Positions 33,801 to 48,800 of a stretch of 64,000 bases of DNA are shown here, piece by piece. Source of the stretch: Niveibacterium terrae (GTDB taxonomy: Bacteria; Pseudomonadota; Gammaproteobacteria; Burkholderiales; Rhodocyclaceae); NCBI RefSeq assembly GCF_048213115.1, contig NZ_CP172404.1, forward strand, positions 3,658,001-3,722,000. The letters are read 5' to 3'. The notes under the pieces were generated by a model. The model was not told the DNA's origin and made no database searches. It saw only the letters and a list, made by a program, of their open reading frames with translations. A program made the translations under genes and the position numbers. How positions within the stretch are numbered: the first letter of the stretch is position 1; the number at the start of each line of letters is the position of its first letter.

Positions 33801-36800
33801 AGCGCATAGAGCTTGTCGCGCAGCCCGGAGAAGTCGTAGTTGATCCACTCGGCCAGACCAGGATAGGTCTGCACCGTGAAGGAAGCGCCGACAAAACCAT
33901 TGGCCCCCAGATCGACCGCGTAGCCCGGGGCCAGATCGTAGCCGCGGGTGTTGCTGGCGCCGTCCAGGCTGGCCCAGGGGATGTCCTTGCGCGAAGTGCC
34001 GTCAGTCGGCGTCGCCCCATAGCTCTGCGTATTCCCCGCCGCATCGACGGTCTTGCCGGTGGGCTGACCGCCGACGTTGCTGCCAAAGACGACGTAGGGC
34101 AGGTGCAGATTTTCAAGGACATCGGCGCTGTTGCCCATGTTGCTGACGCCGACGTCGAAGCGGACGTAGGGCGTGTCGACGTTGGTCTGGCTCTGCAGCG
34201 AGACACTGTAGGTCGCGCTGTCCCCGGGAACGACGGTCCGCGCGCCGCCTATGCCTATCGTCACATCGTCTTCGATCGCGCGTTCGACCAGGTAGCGGTA
34301 GGGCTCGGTGACGGTCTGGCCGTCGGGGTTGGTCACGACGAGGTCGTAGAGGCCATAGGGCACGCCGCGCAGGTCGAAGACCGCGCGGATGTGGGTCGCG
34401 TCGAGCACCTGCCAGCGGGCGGGTTCGACCTCGAACACCCCCGGGCGGGACAGCTTGACCAGAGCCCCCGCCTTGAAGCGGGCGCCCTCAATATCGACGG
34501 TCACCCAGCGGTGCTCGTCGTCGCCGACCCCGCCCTGGTCGGGCGTGACCTTGGTGATCGCCAGCGGCAGAAGATCGGCGCGCAGCGTCACCGGCGTCTG
34601 GCTGCCGGTCTGGCGCGATTTGACCAGCACATAGTAATCGCCGGCCTGGGTGCTGGAGACGATCGCCTGCTGATCGGGCGCAACCGGGTTCGAATAGGCC
34701 GCGTCGTAGCTGTAGCCGGTCGGCACGTCGCCATAGCGAACATAGATTTCGTTGGCACCGGTCGCGGCCGACGAATCGAGCGAAACCCTGAGGGTCTCTC
34801 CAGCGGCGACGCTGACCTTATACAGCTGCACATCTCCGCTGGAGAGGCTGGTCTGCAGCGCCGAGCCGACCGTCAGGACAGGGGTGCTGACCGTCAGGCT
34901 GGCCCCCGAAGCGGTCCGGTTGTTCGCCTCGCCAGCAGGCAGATTGACACCGGTCGCCGTATAGCTGATCTTGCCCTCGAACACCTCGTTGTAGAGGTCG
35001 GGACGGACGATGATCCGCCACGAGCCGTCCTTGAGCGCAGGCAGCTTGGCGGTCAGTTTGCCGCTGTAGTGATCGCCACCGGCCAGATCGCCGGAATGCT
35101 CGACCTTGCCCAACAGGATGTCGCCCAGATCCCAGTCGTTGTCGGACGACAGATAGATCGCGTCGGTCCAGCGTCCATAGGCGGTGTTGATCGAATCGTT
35201 GAGGACGCTGTAGTCGATCTCGACTTGCTGGCCGACCGCGGCGGTCGGCGGAAGCTGAACGCCGTTGACCTTGAGATCGGCCGGCGGAGGCGTTTCGACC
35301 AGCACGGGCTGAACCGCCGCCGTCGCGTTGTTGAACTCGTTGCCGAACTCGCGGACGCTGCCGAAACTGCTCGCGCCCCGGACATTGGCCGGGTCGGTCA
35401 CGACGAACACATAGTAAGGGCCGTCCAGATCGCGCGGCACGTTCAGCTTGAACGCTCCGTCGTAGCTGGCCCCCGCGGCCAGCCCACCGCTGTGCGCCAC
35501 ATAGCCGACATAGCGATCCTGGTTGACGTCGAGGAAGCGGTCGCGCGACAGATAGACCATGTCGTACCACTGCCCCTGATCGCTGGGCGTGTCGCCGCCC
35601 TTGTTGACGACCGTGTAGCTGACCGCCATGTCCTGCCCGGCCAACACTTTGTCGGGTGCCTGCACCGTCGCGACCTGCAGATCAGGCGGAGTCCTCAACG
35701 TGATCGGCAGATCGATGAAGCTGACGTTGTTGCCCTCGTCCTTGAACTCACCGACAGCGCCCGGCCCGTAACCGTCAATCGTGTCCAGGCCGCTGCGGAT
35801 GCTGCTCGGTTCGCGGGCTTCGTAGTCCTTGCTCAGCTCGGTGTCGGCCTTGACGATCAGCTTGAAGTCGCCCTCTATCGATTCGGGCAGGGTGAAGGTC
35901 GCCGAGTTCGTATAGGACTCGCCGGGCTGCAAATAACGTGGATTGCCCTGAGCATCGGTCAGCGAGGTCGTCCTTACCTTGCTGAGGATTTCGAAATCAG
36001 ACCAACGGTCGACCAGCGGGTAATCGGTCGGATCGAGCGAAGCGTCCCGGGACAGATAGACGCCGTCGGACCAGGCGCTGGTGCGCGTGGCCCGCTTTCC
36101 CTGGTTGGTGACGGTCCAGCTCACCGTTATGGTCTGACCGGAGCGGGGGTGGGGATCGGTCGTCGTGATGCCGCTGACGATCAGGTCCGGCTCGCGATAG
36201 ACCACATTGAGCGTGCCGCGCCCAAGATTGTTTTTGTTCTGCGCGCCTTCATAAGCGCTGTTCGCATAGAGCGAATCCCGGGCCTCACCATCGTCGATGA
36301 AACTGCTCGTCGCCTCGCCCTGGGCAGACTTGCTCGGCGAATTGCTCAGCGTATCGTCGCGGTGCGCCGAGTCGGTGATCACATAGATGTAGTAAGGGCC
36401 TTCGGTTCCGGCAGGCAGCTTGACCTTCAGGCTGGCCGTATAGCTCGCGCCCGCGGCCAGACCCGCGGTATTCGGATGGACCAGCGCGCCCAGCGCGGTG
36501 GCGCGCTCGGGGATGAAGGTCGGATCGGAGCTGAAAAAGACCGAATCGACCCAGCCGTGGGTTCCCGCCCAGACGTCGTCGCCGAGGTTCGTGACGGTCC
36601 AGGAGACCGTCGTCTCCTCGCCCGAGAGATTCTCGGGCAGGGTGTCGACGCGAGTGACCTGAAGATCCGCCGCGTGCGGCGTGACCAGCGAGGCGCGGGC
36701 CAGCGAATTGTTGGCTTCGTTCGACTCGCCAAGGTCTTCCCGGCTGAAGCTCTGATAATTCCGCCCTCCTTGACCTCCATCGGTACGGATCACCAGATAG

Positions 36801-39800
36801 CGGCCCTTGGCCGCAGGCGAGAGCTGGACCGTCTGCGACACGCTATAGCTGTCGCCATAGGCCATCGTGTGCTGCTGTTGGAAGGAGCCGAGCCAGAAGA
36901 CATCTCTGGCTTTGCTCAGATCGGGGTCATCGGTCAGGTAGGCATCGTCATACCAGGAACCGCTGAGCTGATCCCCCCGGTTCTTGACCGTGTAGCTGAA
37001 GCTGTAGGCGCCGGCGGCGTCCGCGCTCGCCAGCGCGGACAGGTCGGTGACGACGAGGTCCGGCGGCGTGAGGCCCAGCACACTGATCGGCCGCGCCTTG
37101 AAGTTGTCGTTGTCCGGGTCGGTCGGGTCGTCGGTGTTGATGTTGCTGGCCAGCGTGTCCTCGAGGATCACGTCATAGCTGTCGCTCCAGACGGTCAGGT
37201 AATACTGACCGGAGAGCACATTGTCGGGGATCTGCACATCGAGCTGGCCCAGGTAGTCCTTGCCGAGGTCCAGATTGCCCTTGTGCGTCACGCTGCCGAG
37301 CAGGATGTCGCCCTTGTAGGCACCGGGGCGGCGCTTGTCGCGCGCCAGCCAGACGGTATCGGTCCACTGGTCCAGAGTCGCGGACTCTCCCCGCGTGGTC
37401 GCACTGCCCAGGTTGCTGACCTTGTAATCGACCGTGATCGTCGAGCCGTGCACAGCCTGGTCGGGCGCGACCACGCCGCTGGTGACCAGATCGGCGAAGG
37501 GCACCGAGTCGATCGCAATCTTGGCGACCGCGATGTTGTTGCTCTCATTCGGATACTCATCGACCTTGTACTCGCCGTCCGCAACGACGATCAGGTAGGC
37601 CGTGCCGCGATAGCGGATCGGGATGTCGACGCTGGCGCTGACGGTGCGATAGAAGTCGCCCCCCGGAGACAGTGCGGCTCCGTTGTCGAAGCGCCCGACG
37701 AGCTTGTCGTCGGCGCTGAGCGTGCCGTCCAGCGACAGATAGACCGAATCCTTCCAGTGACCGGTCGCCGCTTCCGCGCCCATGTTCTGGACCACGAAAG
37801 AGACCGCGGCGGAGCCGCCCGCGACGACGTGGTCGGGCACTTCGAGCGAATTGACGCGCAGATCCGGCCGGTCGTTCAGGCTGATCTGCGTCGTGTCCGA
37901 GCTGGTCCGCTCATCATTGGTCCGCGCGTCGCCATACTCGTAGACCTGGGCGCTCGAATCGCTGCCCAGGTTGACGTTCGTGATGACCTTGATCCGGTAC
38001 AGGCCTTCGATCCGGCCCGGCAGCCGGACCTGCTCGGTCCGCGTGTAGCGGATCCCGGCGGCCAGCCCCCGGTCGTAGGTGAAATTACCCAAAACCACCG
38101 CGGCGCCATTGCCATCGGCGGGGACAAGCAGCACGCGATCGACCCAGCTGCCCGCCGCATCGACGGTACCGCTATTGAGGACTTCCCAGCAGATGTCGAC
38201 GAGGGAGCCTTCCTGGGCCTTGGCCGGGAGCGTGATGCTCTGCACCGAGAGATCGGGCGAGGGCGACAGGCTCACCGGTACGGCGAGCGAGCTGGCCCGG
38301 TTGTTGTCGCCATGGATGAATTCGTAGGCGGCCCCCCCATCGTTTGTGGCCACGTTCAGGTAATAAGTACCCGAAATCCCTTCTGGCAGCACAACGTCGA
38401 TCGAGCGATCGTAGTGCTCACCGACACCCAGCTGCCCCAAGTGGGTCGCCGAGGCGAAGTTCACAACGACATCGCTGCCGTCGGGATTACGGCTGAGCCA
38501 AACCCTGTCGCTCCAGCTCGATGCATTCGTGACGCCAATGCCCTTGTTGACGACCTCCCAGCTGAGTTTGAGCGGCTTGCCGCTGGCCGCATCACCCTGG
38601 ACCGTGACCCCGTTGAGCTGCAGATCGGCATAGGGGCGCGGCATCACATCGAGCGGGTGACCCGCTTCGGCCAGATTATTGGCCTCGGCTCCGTGTTCCC
38701 ACACCTCGCCGCGGCTGTCGGTCTTGACGAACAGATGGCCACGCGCCGAGAACGTCGGCCCGAACATATAGCTGGCCTGTCCGTTATAGGACTGGCCAGC
38801 GGCCAGCCCGGTGTCGTGGCGCAGCTCGCCGATCACAACGTCGTCGCCGTTGCCGAACACGTCGTCCTGCGAGAACACGACGACATCGGTCCAGGCATCG
38901 GTGCGCCCCGGTCCCGTACCCTGGTTCGTGACGGTCCAGTTCACGGTCACGCTGGCCGGATCCGCGATCACCTGATCCGGTGCGCTGACATTCGACACGG
39001 CGAGGTCCGCATAGAGGTCGGGCGCGATCGTGACGGCCTGGCTCGCGACGTTGTTCGCCTCGCCCGCCGAGGTCTCGGCCAGCACCTGTCTGAGGTCGGT
39101 GACGACCAGAAGTTGATAGCTCCCTTCCGCGGTCATCGGCAGCAGAACGGAAACCGTGGCCGCCGAATCGGCGCCTGCCGCGATGCCGCTGTGCACGAAT
39201 TCGCCCAGCTTTGTCGCCCCTTCGAGCTTGCCGTCGCGCGACAGATAGATGCCGTCAGTCACATTGACCGCGTCGCTCGAACCCTGGTTGTGGGTCAGCC
39301 AGCTGAGCTGGACGGATTCCCCGCCCTGGGAATTGCCCGTCACGCCGATCTGGCCAACGACGACGTCCGGGTGCACGATGGACAGCGCACGGCTCGCGAC
39401 GTTGTCGCTCTCGTCGCTCTCGTTGCTGACGTAATTGCCCGCATCGGCGGTGACCTGGATCAGCCAGTCGGTGCCCGCCACGTCGCCGATGTTGAAGCGG
39501 ACCACTCCGCTGTAGCGCGTTCCCGGAATCAGCGTGCGCTTGCTGCAGGCAGTGTCGATCGATGCGAGGACTATGGACGGATTGGCCGCGCTGACGATCT
39601 TGACATTGTCATAGACCCAGGCCAAGACGGCCTTGTCGCCGCTGTTCTCGACCGTGTAGCTGACTTCCAGCGTGTCGCCGACGCGCACGATCGCAGCAGC
39701 CTGGATCTCCGAAACCTTCAGGTTCGGCTTTGGCTCGGCCCGCACCAGGGTGCTGTTGGCGGCCACGGCCAGATTGTTGTCGGAGTGATCGGGCTCATAG

Positions 39801-42800
39801 TTCTGCCCGAACGCATCCGTCTTGACGATGAAGTAATAGCTGCCGAGCAGCTCCTTGGGCAGCGTGGCATCCAGGCTCGCCGAATAGGCGCCCTTTTTGT
39901 CGATGCCGCCGACATGGGTCTGCGAGCCGAGCAGGATCGCGCCGCTTCCCAGAGTCGGCGTCGTCGACAGCCAGACCTGATCGACCCAGCTGGAGGCATC
40001 GGTCGCGACCGTGCCCTGGTTGCTGACCTGCCACTCGATGTGCGCGACATCGCCCGCGTGCACTTCCGTGGGCACGACGCTCAGCGCGGGCTGAAGATCG
40101 ACGTAGGTCGGAGTGACCGGCACGACGGCCGAGAGGATCTGGTTGTCGCTCAAGGTATCCGGCTCGACCACCGAATGGTTCGCATCGGTCACGACGATGA
40201 TCCGGTAATGGCCATCGAGCCGGGTCGGCGTGCGCACGTTCAGCTTTGCGTCGTAGTGCCCGCCCTGGGCGAGCGGATCCTTGTGCGTCAGGCTGCCCAG
40301 CACGATATCGTCAGAATTGCCGACGATATCGTCGCTGGAGAGGATTACGCGATCCACCCAGGAGCCCGGAGCGGCGACTGCGCCAAGATTGCTGACCGTC
40401 CAGCTCACATCGAAGGGGATCCCCGACTGAATCGAGTCCGGAACGATCAGGGAGCCTACCGCCAGATTCGGATAGGGCTTGGGATCGGCGTGCAGCGAAG
40501 CTTCGGCCGTATTGTTGGCCTCGGCATCGCCGACCGGACGGATTTCGAAGATCACGCCGGAGGAAGAGTAGGAAGCGGCATCGACCGAAATCGAGATATC
40601 GAAGTCGCCGGTCCCGCGCAGCCCCTCGGGCAGCTTGAAGCTGTAGTTGCGCACGCGCGACGCGCCGGCCGGCAGCGGGCGGTCGAAATCCTCGGGGAAG
40701 GACAGCAGAGTATCGGCGACGACCTCACCCTGCGAGCCATCGGCGTTCTTGCGACGCACGATCACCCTATCCTGCCAGCTGCGCGGTGCCGCGACCGAAC
40801 CGGTGTTGGCATCCTCCCAGCGCAGCACGACGGTGGAACCGGTCAGCACATCGGTGGACAGAACCTGGGCGTTGTGGACCTCGAGGTCGGGTCCGGCGAC
40901 GACTTCGACGGTCTGCGTGTTGTCGGCTTCGAGCGAGCCCGAAGCGTCGAATTCCGGAATCCGGGACTGCGAATCGACGGTCACGCGCAAGCGGAAGCGC
41001 CCGATCGCATTGACCCCCGAAGGCCAGGCGAAGCTCGCGCTGTGCCGGACACTCGCGCCGGCCTCCAGACTCAAGCCCTCAGCCGGCACATCGAGACTCG
41101 CGACGACGGCGCCGGTCGTCAGGTTCACGACCTCGACCCGCTCCATCCAGCCACCGCTCGCAGCCGCCGATCCGCTATTCACGGTGGTCCAGCTGACCGT
41201 CGCAGGATCCCCTGCCTGCCAGTTCGCAGCGGGGCTGATCGCGATGTCACTAGCCAGCAGATTCGCATAGTCCTTCACGGCGCTATGGACCAGAACCGTC
41301 GCCCGGTTGTTCTCCTCATCCGAGCCGACTTCGGCCTGGCTGTTGTTGGCGTCGGTCTCGATGATGACCTGCAGATCGCCCGCACCATAGGGGCCATCGG
41401 GCAGGCGAAGCGTCGCACTGCGGCTGACGAACTGGCCGGGCAGCAAGGGACCGTTACCCGCGGCGCTCTCGACATAGGGCAAATCGGCCTGAGCGATCAC
41501 CTCGCCGGTGCTCACGCTCTTGACGATCACGCGATCGACGAAGTCGCCCAGCGTGCTGGTCAAGCCCTGGTTGTGCGTGACCCAGCTGACCTGGATGTTG
41601 CCCCCGGACTGGATAGGCGTGCCGGCCTCGGCGCTGGCGACGTTCAGATCGCTGAGCGTCAGGTCCATCTTGCGGCTCGCGCCGCTCAGGTCGATACGGC
41701 GGATCTCACCGGGCTTGTTGACGTAGACGGCCATATGGAAAGGCAGAGGCACGTCCTTAGCGTTCCGCTCGTCCATCAGGATCGTATAGCGGCCCGACGC
41801 GGTCGCGAGCACTTCGGAGCCCAGGTTGCGCATCGCATCGTATGTGATCTGACGACCGAAGGGATCGACGATGCGCAGAGGCCTATCGCCACTCTCTGCG
41901 GACAGACCGGTGAAATCGACGAAGATCCTGTCCCCGGCCTCGGCTTCGACGCTGTAGGCCTGCATGTCCCCGGCGGGCTGAATCCGCCCATCGACCGCGA
42001 CGCCACTCTGGATCGGCGTCGCCGAGGAGAGATCGAGCAGGCGCAGGCCATAGCTGCTGGAATTGAAGCCGTCGATGTGGGCCTTCAACTGGTAGTGACC
42101 GGGTTTGAGCGTCAGCACGGACCCTTCCGGCCCGCTCGTATTCAAAAGCGTGCCGTCGCTATAGGTCCCGGTCAGCGTCCAGGTGACCGAGTCCCCCGAA
42201 CCGTTGTTCAGAGAGTCGAACAACACGACCCGGGTATCGCTCAGGTCCAGCGTATAGCTGCGCGTCTGGGTCTGACCATCGAGCGTACCGGTGAGGCTGT
42301 CGTTGAGTTGGGCCGCGACCGGCGCGTTCGTCACCTTGTCGATCAGGAACGAGACCCCGCTGGTATATCCGTACCAGCTCTCATCAACGGTATCGAAGAC
42401 CAGGTAGTAAGCGCCGCTCGAAGGCAGGCTGATCGTGCCGGAGTCGACATAAGATTGCCGAGCCGACGCGAGCTTCTGACCGAAGCGGTTGTAGAGCGTC
42501 CAGCTCGGCCAGGTCGAACCGGACTGATTGCCGAGCAGGTTCAGGAAAATCTTGTCTTCGGCGCTGCCACTGAATTGATAGACCCGCGCGCCATAGTGCG
42601 ACGCGGCGGGCATCGCGACCGCCTGGCCGTACTGCAGAGCCGTCGCCCCATTTGCAGCGTCCAAACGGATCAGATTCAGGGTACTGGTTCCGCTCGAATA
42701 TTCCTGGCTCAGCGTGACCGTATAGACGCCCGCGCCGAGCATGACCGGAGCGTCGAAGGATTTGAGCACTTCGCGGCCATCGGCGGACTTGACCGAGATC

Positions 42801-45800
42801 CGTCCGTAGTAACCGTTCCCATCGAGGCTGCTGCGGTCGAAATACCACAGGCCGGGCTCGGCGAGCTCGAACTGGAAGCTCTGCGAAGCGCCTTGAGCGA
42901 GCGTTCCGCTCCAGTTGAAGACCGACGTGACCGCAGCCGGAGTCGTCGCGACGCCCCAGCTCGCGCTCAGCGAATACGCATTCGACGCGACATTGCTCAG
43001 CGCATCGCGCTGAACCCTCAGCAGATAGACGCCCCCCATAGTCAGATCGAGCTCAAACACCGCCTGGCGGGCCGGATCCCAGTTTGTAACGACAACACCG
43101 TTGCGTTGGAGGATCTGCACATTACCGGCGCCGTTCCAGCTCGTCCGGCTTAAGGACAGATGATCGCCAGGATTTGCCTGCAGGCTCCACAGAGACAATG
43201 TGTCGGCTCCGCTATCCTGAGCCAGGGTCCGCGCCGTCGCCGGCTGACGATCGAGCTCCTGCTCGGCGGGAACCTTTTGCGCGACGAACGCATAGCTGAC
43301 GGCAGCGCCATCGCAGTTCGAGCGGATGCGCAGTGAATAGTCACCGGCATCGAGGAAGACCGACAGGCTGCCGCCCGCGCTCGGCCAGTTGCCGCGCAAC
43401 AGAATCGTCGTGCCGTCCGGCTTGACCAGCTCCAGCGTTGCGTCAGTGCTAGACAGAGCGATCTGCGACAGGTCAAACCAACCCGCCTTTTCCATCGAGA
43501 AACGGTAGGCGGATTGCTCGTCGCGGGTAGCGAGGCAGCCCTGAACGAGGCCGTTCCAACCCAGAGCCAGGGCCGCACTGACGGGCTGTTTCAGCGTCGC
43601 TTCGAAATGGACTGCTGCGTTGCTCTTCGTATACTGCTTGGCCAGCAGATAGACCGACCCGCTCTGCGCCGCAGTGAAGCTGATCGAGGAATCGGCTGCC
43701 CAATGCTGGCCGGCGATATCGCGACCACTCGCATCGACCAGCGTATAGCGCAGGCCGTTGGTGCTGGTCGGCGCGGTGAAATCGAGGTTATAGCTCTGCC
43801 CGGCGAGCACATCGAAGGAATGGACGACCAGATTGTTGCCGGCCGGCAGATCGCCGGAGAGCTGAGTGGCAGTGCCGTGCGCACTCGCCACCGCCGCCAT
43901 GTCGAGCACGCGGAAGGAATAGTCCGGAGTGCTGGCGCCGCTGCCACTGAGCTCGAACGTGTAGGTGCCGGCAGGCAGGAAGCGGCTGTAGTAATCGCTC
44001 ACACTCCAACTCGGCAGATTGAACAGTTCGCGCTGCGCCGCATCGAGCAGGCGCAGCCTCGCGGCTCCCGACTGGAGATCGAACAGCACGGTGCGGCCGG
44101 TGTCTAGCGTAAAAGTGTAATGAGCCAGATCCCCAGACCCAGCGATCTTTCCGGTGACCAGGCTGCCCAACGGCAGAGTGGTTTCCGTGACACTGGGGAT
44201 ACGCGCCGTGACCGTCGTGCTGCGCGCCGATGCATCGTTCCAGGAGCCGTAGATCTGCAGAACGTAATTCCCGGTCTGGGTCAGCGTGATTTTCTGCGAA
44301 TAGTCGCTGTTTCCCCACCCGGAATTGCCCATGACGAGAGAGCCATCCGGCGCATAGAGCTCCCGGTACAGATACTGGCCCGTTGTCGTCCGCGGATCGA
44401 TCAGCAGAGTGGCTCCGGCTGTGCCGGAGAGCTGGAAGGCCTGGGCAGTGCGGCTCTCAACGGCGTTGACGACGACCGGGCTGTCCATCGCCAGAACCGG
44501 CAGCGCGCTCGTTGCCTGAACTTCGATCCGGTAACGGCCGAAACCGGTCAGCTTGTCGGCCCTGGGAACCAGCCTCAGCTCGTAGTCTCCCGCCAGAAGC
44601 GTCATCTGCCGATGGATATCATCAGCCGAGATGTCTTGATTCAGGATCTGCTGGGTATTGCCCTGGCCATCGCGGCGAATCAGCGTGACGGAATAGTCGT
44701 CGCCCCCCACGTTGATCCAGGTTGCCTGTTCCGAATCCAGCGAGAAATGGTAGCTCGCGCAGTCCTGAGGGTTAGCGACCGTCCCTTCGGCAACACGGCC
44801 GAACACATAGTCGGACGAAGAGCTCGTGCCGTGCTGCAGCACAAAGGAAAGATTCCCTGGACCATCGTAGACGGAATAATAGCTTCGGACTCCCGCGAGC
44901 CCTATCGTGTAAGTCCCGGTCTGGGTCGCCGTGAACGCATAGCCCATTTGGTACGCGTTATGCCACCATCCGCCTGACAGCTCGGCTGATTGAACGCCGC
45001 CATCCGGGGCTGCGACACTCACATTGATAACGTCCTGTAAACGCAAGCTTCCCGCAGACAGCCCGAACCAGTAACGCTCGCCCGCTTTCAGGCTGATCTG
45101 GAACGACTTGGAGGCAAGGCCCTGGGTGAAATTGACACTCATCGGCACCGCTTCGCTCAGAGTCTCCACTGGAGCGATCGTGGTTTTGAAACTGTAGGGA
45201 ACGACTGTCGCCGTTGAGCCGGACTGGCTCTGCACGCGCAGGTAGTAATTGCCCGGAGGCAGAAGATAAGACGCGTTCAGGTAGTCGTTGCTGCGTGCAA
45301 CCGAGCTGCCGTCGAGCCGATAAAGGCTGTAGACGGAGTTCCCGACTTGCCCGTTGTTATCAAGGCTGATCAGCGAAGTCTGAGCAACAGAGAACGTGTA
45401 TTCGACCGCCGGACCGCTCGCCCCTGCCGGCATGTAGATATTTCCCTGCACGGTCTGTCCCAGGCTCAGAGCCTGGCGTCCCTTGTCGGACTGCAGCAGT
45501 TCGAAGCGCAGCGAAGTTCCTGAACTTGCGCCGCGTGTAACCGCCAGCAGATAGTGCCCGTCGTGCGGCACGTTCAGAGCGACGTAATTTGCCGTCGCCG
45601 GATCGCCCGAAGCCACACAGTTGCCCGCCAGGTCATAGAGGCGGTAGCGGTTCCCCGTCGAAGCTCCGCTCATCCCCTGGAACCAGTTGTCCCGATCGGC
45701 TTTGAGTTCGACGTCGAAGAGCTGTGTTTTGCCATCGCCACTCATCTCGACGGACACCGGCACGCCAGCCGAGATCGCCTGAGCCTGGGCTTGCGCCTGA

Positions 45801-48800
45801 ACACAGAGCTGGACGTCCCCCGAACCGTTGGAGAGCACAACCGTGTAGTGCCCGGCGGGCAACCAGCGCGGCCGAACCAAAACCCCTGCGCCAAAGGCTC
45901 CGTCGAACTCGACCCCGCGCGGACCGCAGAGGCGCAACGTGTCGTAGTTTCCGGATATCCTTTCGAGGACAACCAGACCATCGGAGGCGAGATCGAAATC
46001 AGCCCTGGCTTCGGGCGAAGCTTGGCCCCCTTGATGCAGGGTGACCACGTCTCCGACAGCAACCGGGCTTCCCGGCTCCTGCACCGACAGCTGAGCCGGG
46101 CTCTGTGTGACGCTGATCGATTGGGCCGCACCGGCATCCGTGGCAGTGCGGGTGACCCACAGATAGACCGGTCCCTGAGCATGGGACTGCTTGAAATTGA
46201 AAGATGAGCTTGCGCTGGAACCCAGCATCCATCCGTAAGCATCAAAAGCGCGGATCAAGAAACCCGATTTGCCTGCGGACTGGCTGACGGTAAACGCATC
46301 GAGCGGATTGGCGGGAAGCTGCAGCAGCGCGGATCCGGACAAGGCCAGGCCACTCAGGTCTATTGGAACCCCTGCGCTGATCGGAGTGGCCGCCGCAAAA
46401 GGCGATGCCTTGACGCTGAAGTCTCCACCCTGGGCACCCGAGGCTTTGACCGTCATCCGGTAATGCCCCGCCTTCAGGTTGAGCACTCGGGGGGCATCCG
46501 GGCCAGACATGCTGCCTGCCAGCTGCACATCGCCTGAGTCCCCAGTCAGCGACCAGGTCGCTCCGGCAAAAGTCGTCTGCGCTTCAAAGATCCAGGATCC
46601 GGAAGCAGGAACGGACAGGTCCACCGTATAGCTCTGCCCGGTCAAATCCAGATGCCCTGTCAGATCCGTCGCGGCAGTCGCGCTGAGGCTCTGCGCAGGA
46701 GCCAAACCGGCCGTCACCCCAAAGCGGAGGCTGCCGGAGCACCCAGGCTGATTGATGCTGGGATTGATCCAGAGGTAATACGCGCCGGCTTGATCCAGCG
46801 CCACCGACGCGCTCTGCTGGCTGGCGATCGAACCTGCGCTGAGCCTGTTCCCGAAGCTGTCGGTGAGCAACCACGGGCAGAGTGAGGGAGCAGGCTCGCG
46901 CGTTAAGCTCAAATTCAGACTGCCGGTACTGCCCGAACTTCCGCTGAGCGGCACACTCGGGTTGTAAGACCCGTTGCCATAGCCGCTGATCCCGACGTAA
47001 TAGACACCGGTTCGCGTCGCCGTGAAACGGCTCGCCGATCCATTCAGGACTCCGTTCCACAGTGCCGCGCCCTGCGCGTCGAAGACCCTACCAAAGACAC
47101 TCACGGAAGAACTCAGGCTCAGGCTCTCACCGGCGGCCAGCACAACCCGGTACATATCGACGTCCCGCCCGCCCTTGCCACCGTCACCGAGCGTAAGCGC
47201 GAGATCGACCCGCCCTCCTTGTTTCAGCGGAACTTCCTGGGCGCTCGCCTGCGTGTCGCCAACGGTATCGTCACCCACCTGAGGGCTGACCCGGCTCAGG
47301 GTCACCTTCATGAAACCCTTGCTGCCAGTATCAGAACCACTGCCGGCTACCGAAGGATTGTAGGAGTTGTTCGGATAGCCGCTGAAACCGACGTAATAGA
47401 CGCCGGTCTTCTGCACCGAAAACGACATCGGGCTGTCGTCGACCCTGGAGACTTCTGCCCCCGCGGCATCGAAGAGCCGGGCATAGCCGTCCAGACCGTT
47501 GCCGTTCGGAGTACTCAGCGTGAAGGTCTCGCCGGCGACCAGCACCAGCCGGTACAGATCGACATCCCGCTGAGTACCGTCGTCGCCGATCGTCACGTCG
47601 AGGGTAGTGCCGCCCCCTCGGGGCACGTCAACATCCCGCGCAGAAGACATGACGTCACCCACTTCTCCAGAAGTCGACGCCCCCCCCATCCCGCTGCGAC
47701 TGATCTGCAGGCGGATCGCCCCCCCCTGGGCTGTCGTACCGACTGATGCACCGCTGAGCGGATCGTAGCTCTGGTTCAAATCGCCGCTGACACCGACGTA
47801 ATAGACTCCGCTACCACTCGCCAGAAAGCTCAACGCTCCGCTCGCGCTGTTGGCCAACTCCTTGCCAGATGCGTCGAAGACGCGCAGATAGACGCCGATC
47901 GTGGCTTCGAGACAGGCGAGGCGCAGGCTGTCACCTGTGGCCAGGCTGACGCAGTAAACATTGATATCGGCCTGAGCCGCGTCGAGCGCGACATCGACGA
48001 TGGCCGATTCCCCCTGGCTGAGCAACTTCTCCTGGGCTTGCGCCAGCGAATTGCCGATGTCCCTGACCGCGACGGCGGCGGGAGCCGCTTTGCGTTCGAG
48101 GAGCAGATCCAGCGAGCAGTCCACGGCCGCAGCCGTGCTGGCCTGTGCATCCGGCAGAACCGAATAACCCGTGTTCGCCTCGCCGCTGGCCCCAACATAG
48201 TAGAGACCGCCCTGTTTGGCGGTGTATTGGCCCCCTTGATTGACCGCGCTTGTCAGCTCGATCCCGCTGGCGTCGAACAGCCTCAGGCAATAGCCGGCGC
48301 TGGCATTGCGGGCGGACAGCGCGAGGGTGTCGCCGGCATCGAGATAGACCCGATACAGATCGACATCCGGCTTGCCATCGTTCGCGGTCAGCGCGACATG
48401 GATCTGCGCGCTCTGCCCCGGAGCGACCAATTGCTCGGCCGCCGTATCCAGGGTCTGCCCGGGCTCGATGCCTTGCAGGGTTGCATTGTTGACGATGGCC
48501 AAACTTCCCGGCGCGCTGACATCGATCCGGTAGGCGGAACCCGAACGCGGATCGACGCAGGAGGCAGGCACTTCGGTCACCGAGTCGGAAGCAGCCTGCA
48601 GCGTCGGGCGCAGCAGACGGAAGCGCAGATCGCCGGTGCTTCGCGACGTCGTTTCGACCCGCAGCACATAGCTGCCGGCCAGCAGACGCATCGGCATCTG
48701 GGCGCCATCCTCGCTGGCAAAATTGCCGCTGCCGCAGGCCTTGCCCTGCGCATCAGACAGCGTCCATTTGAAGCCGCTGTCGAGCGGCGCGCAGAGCTGA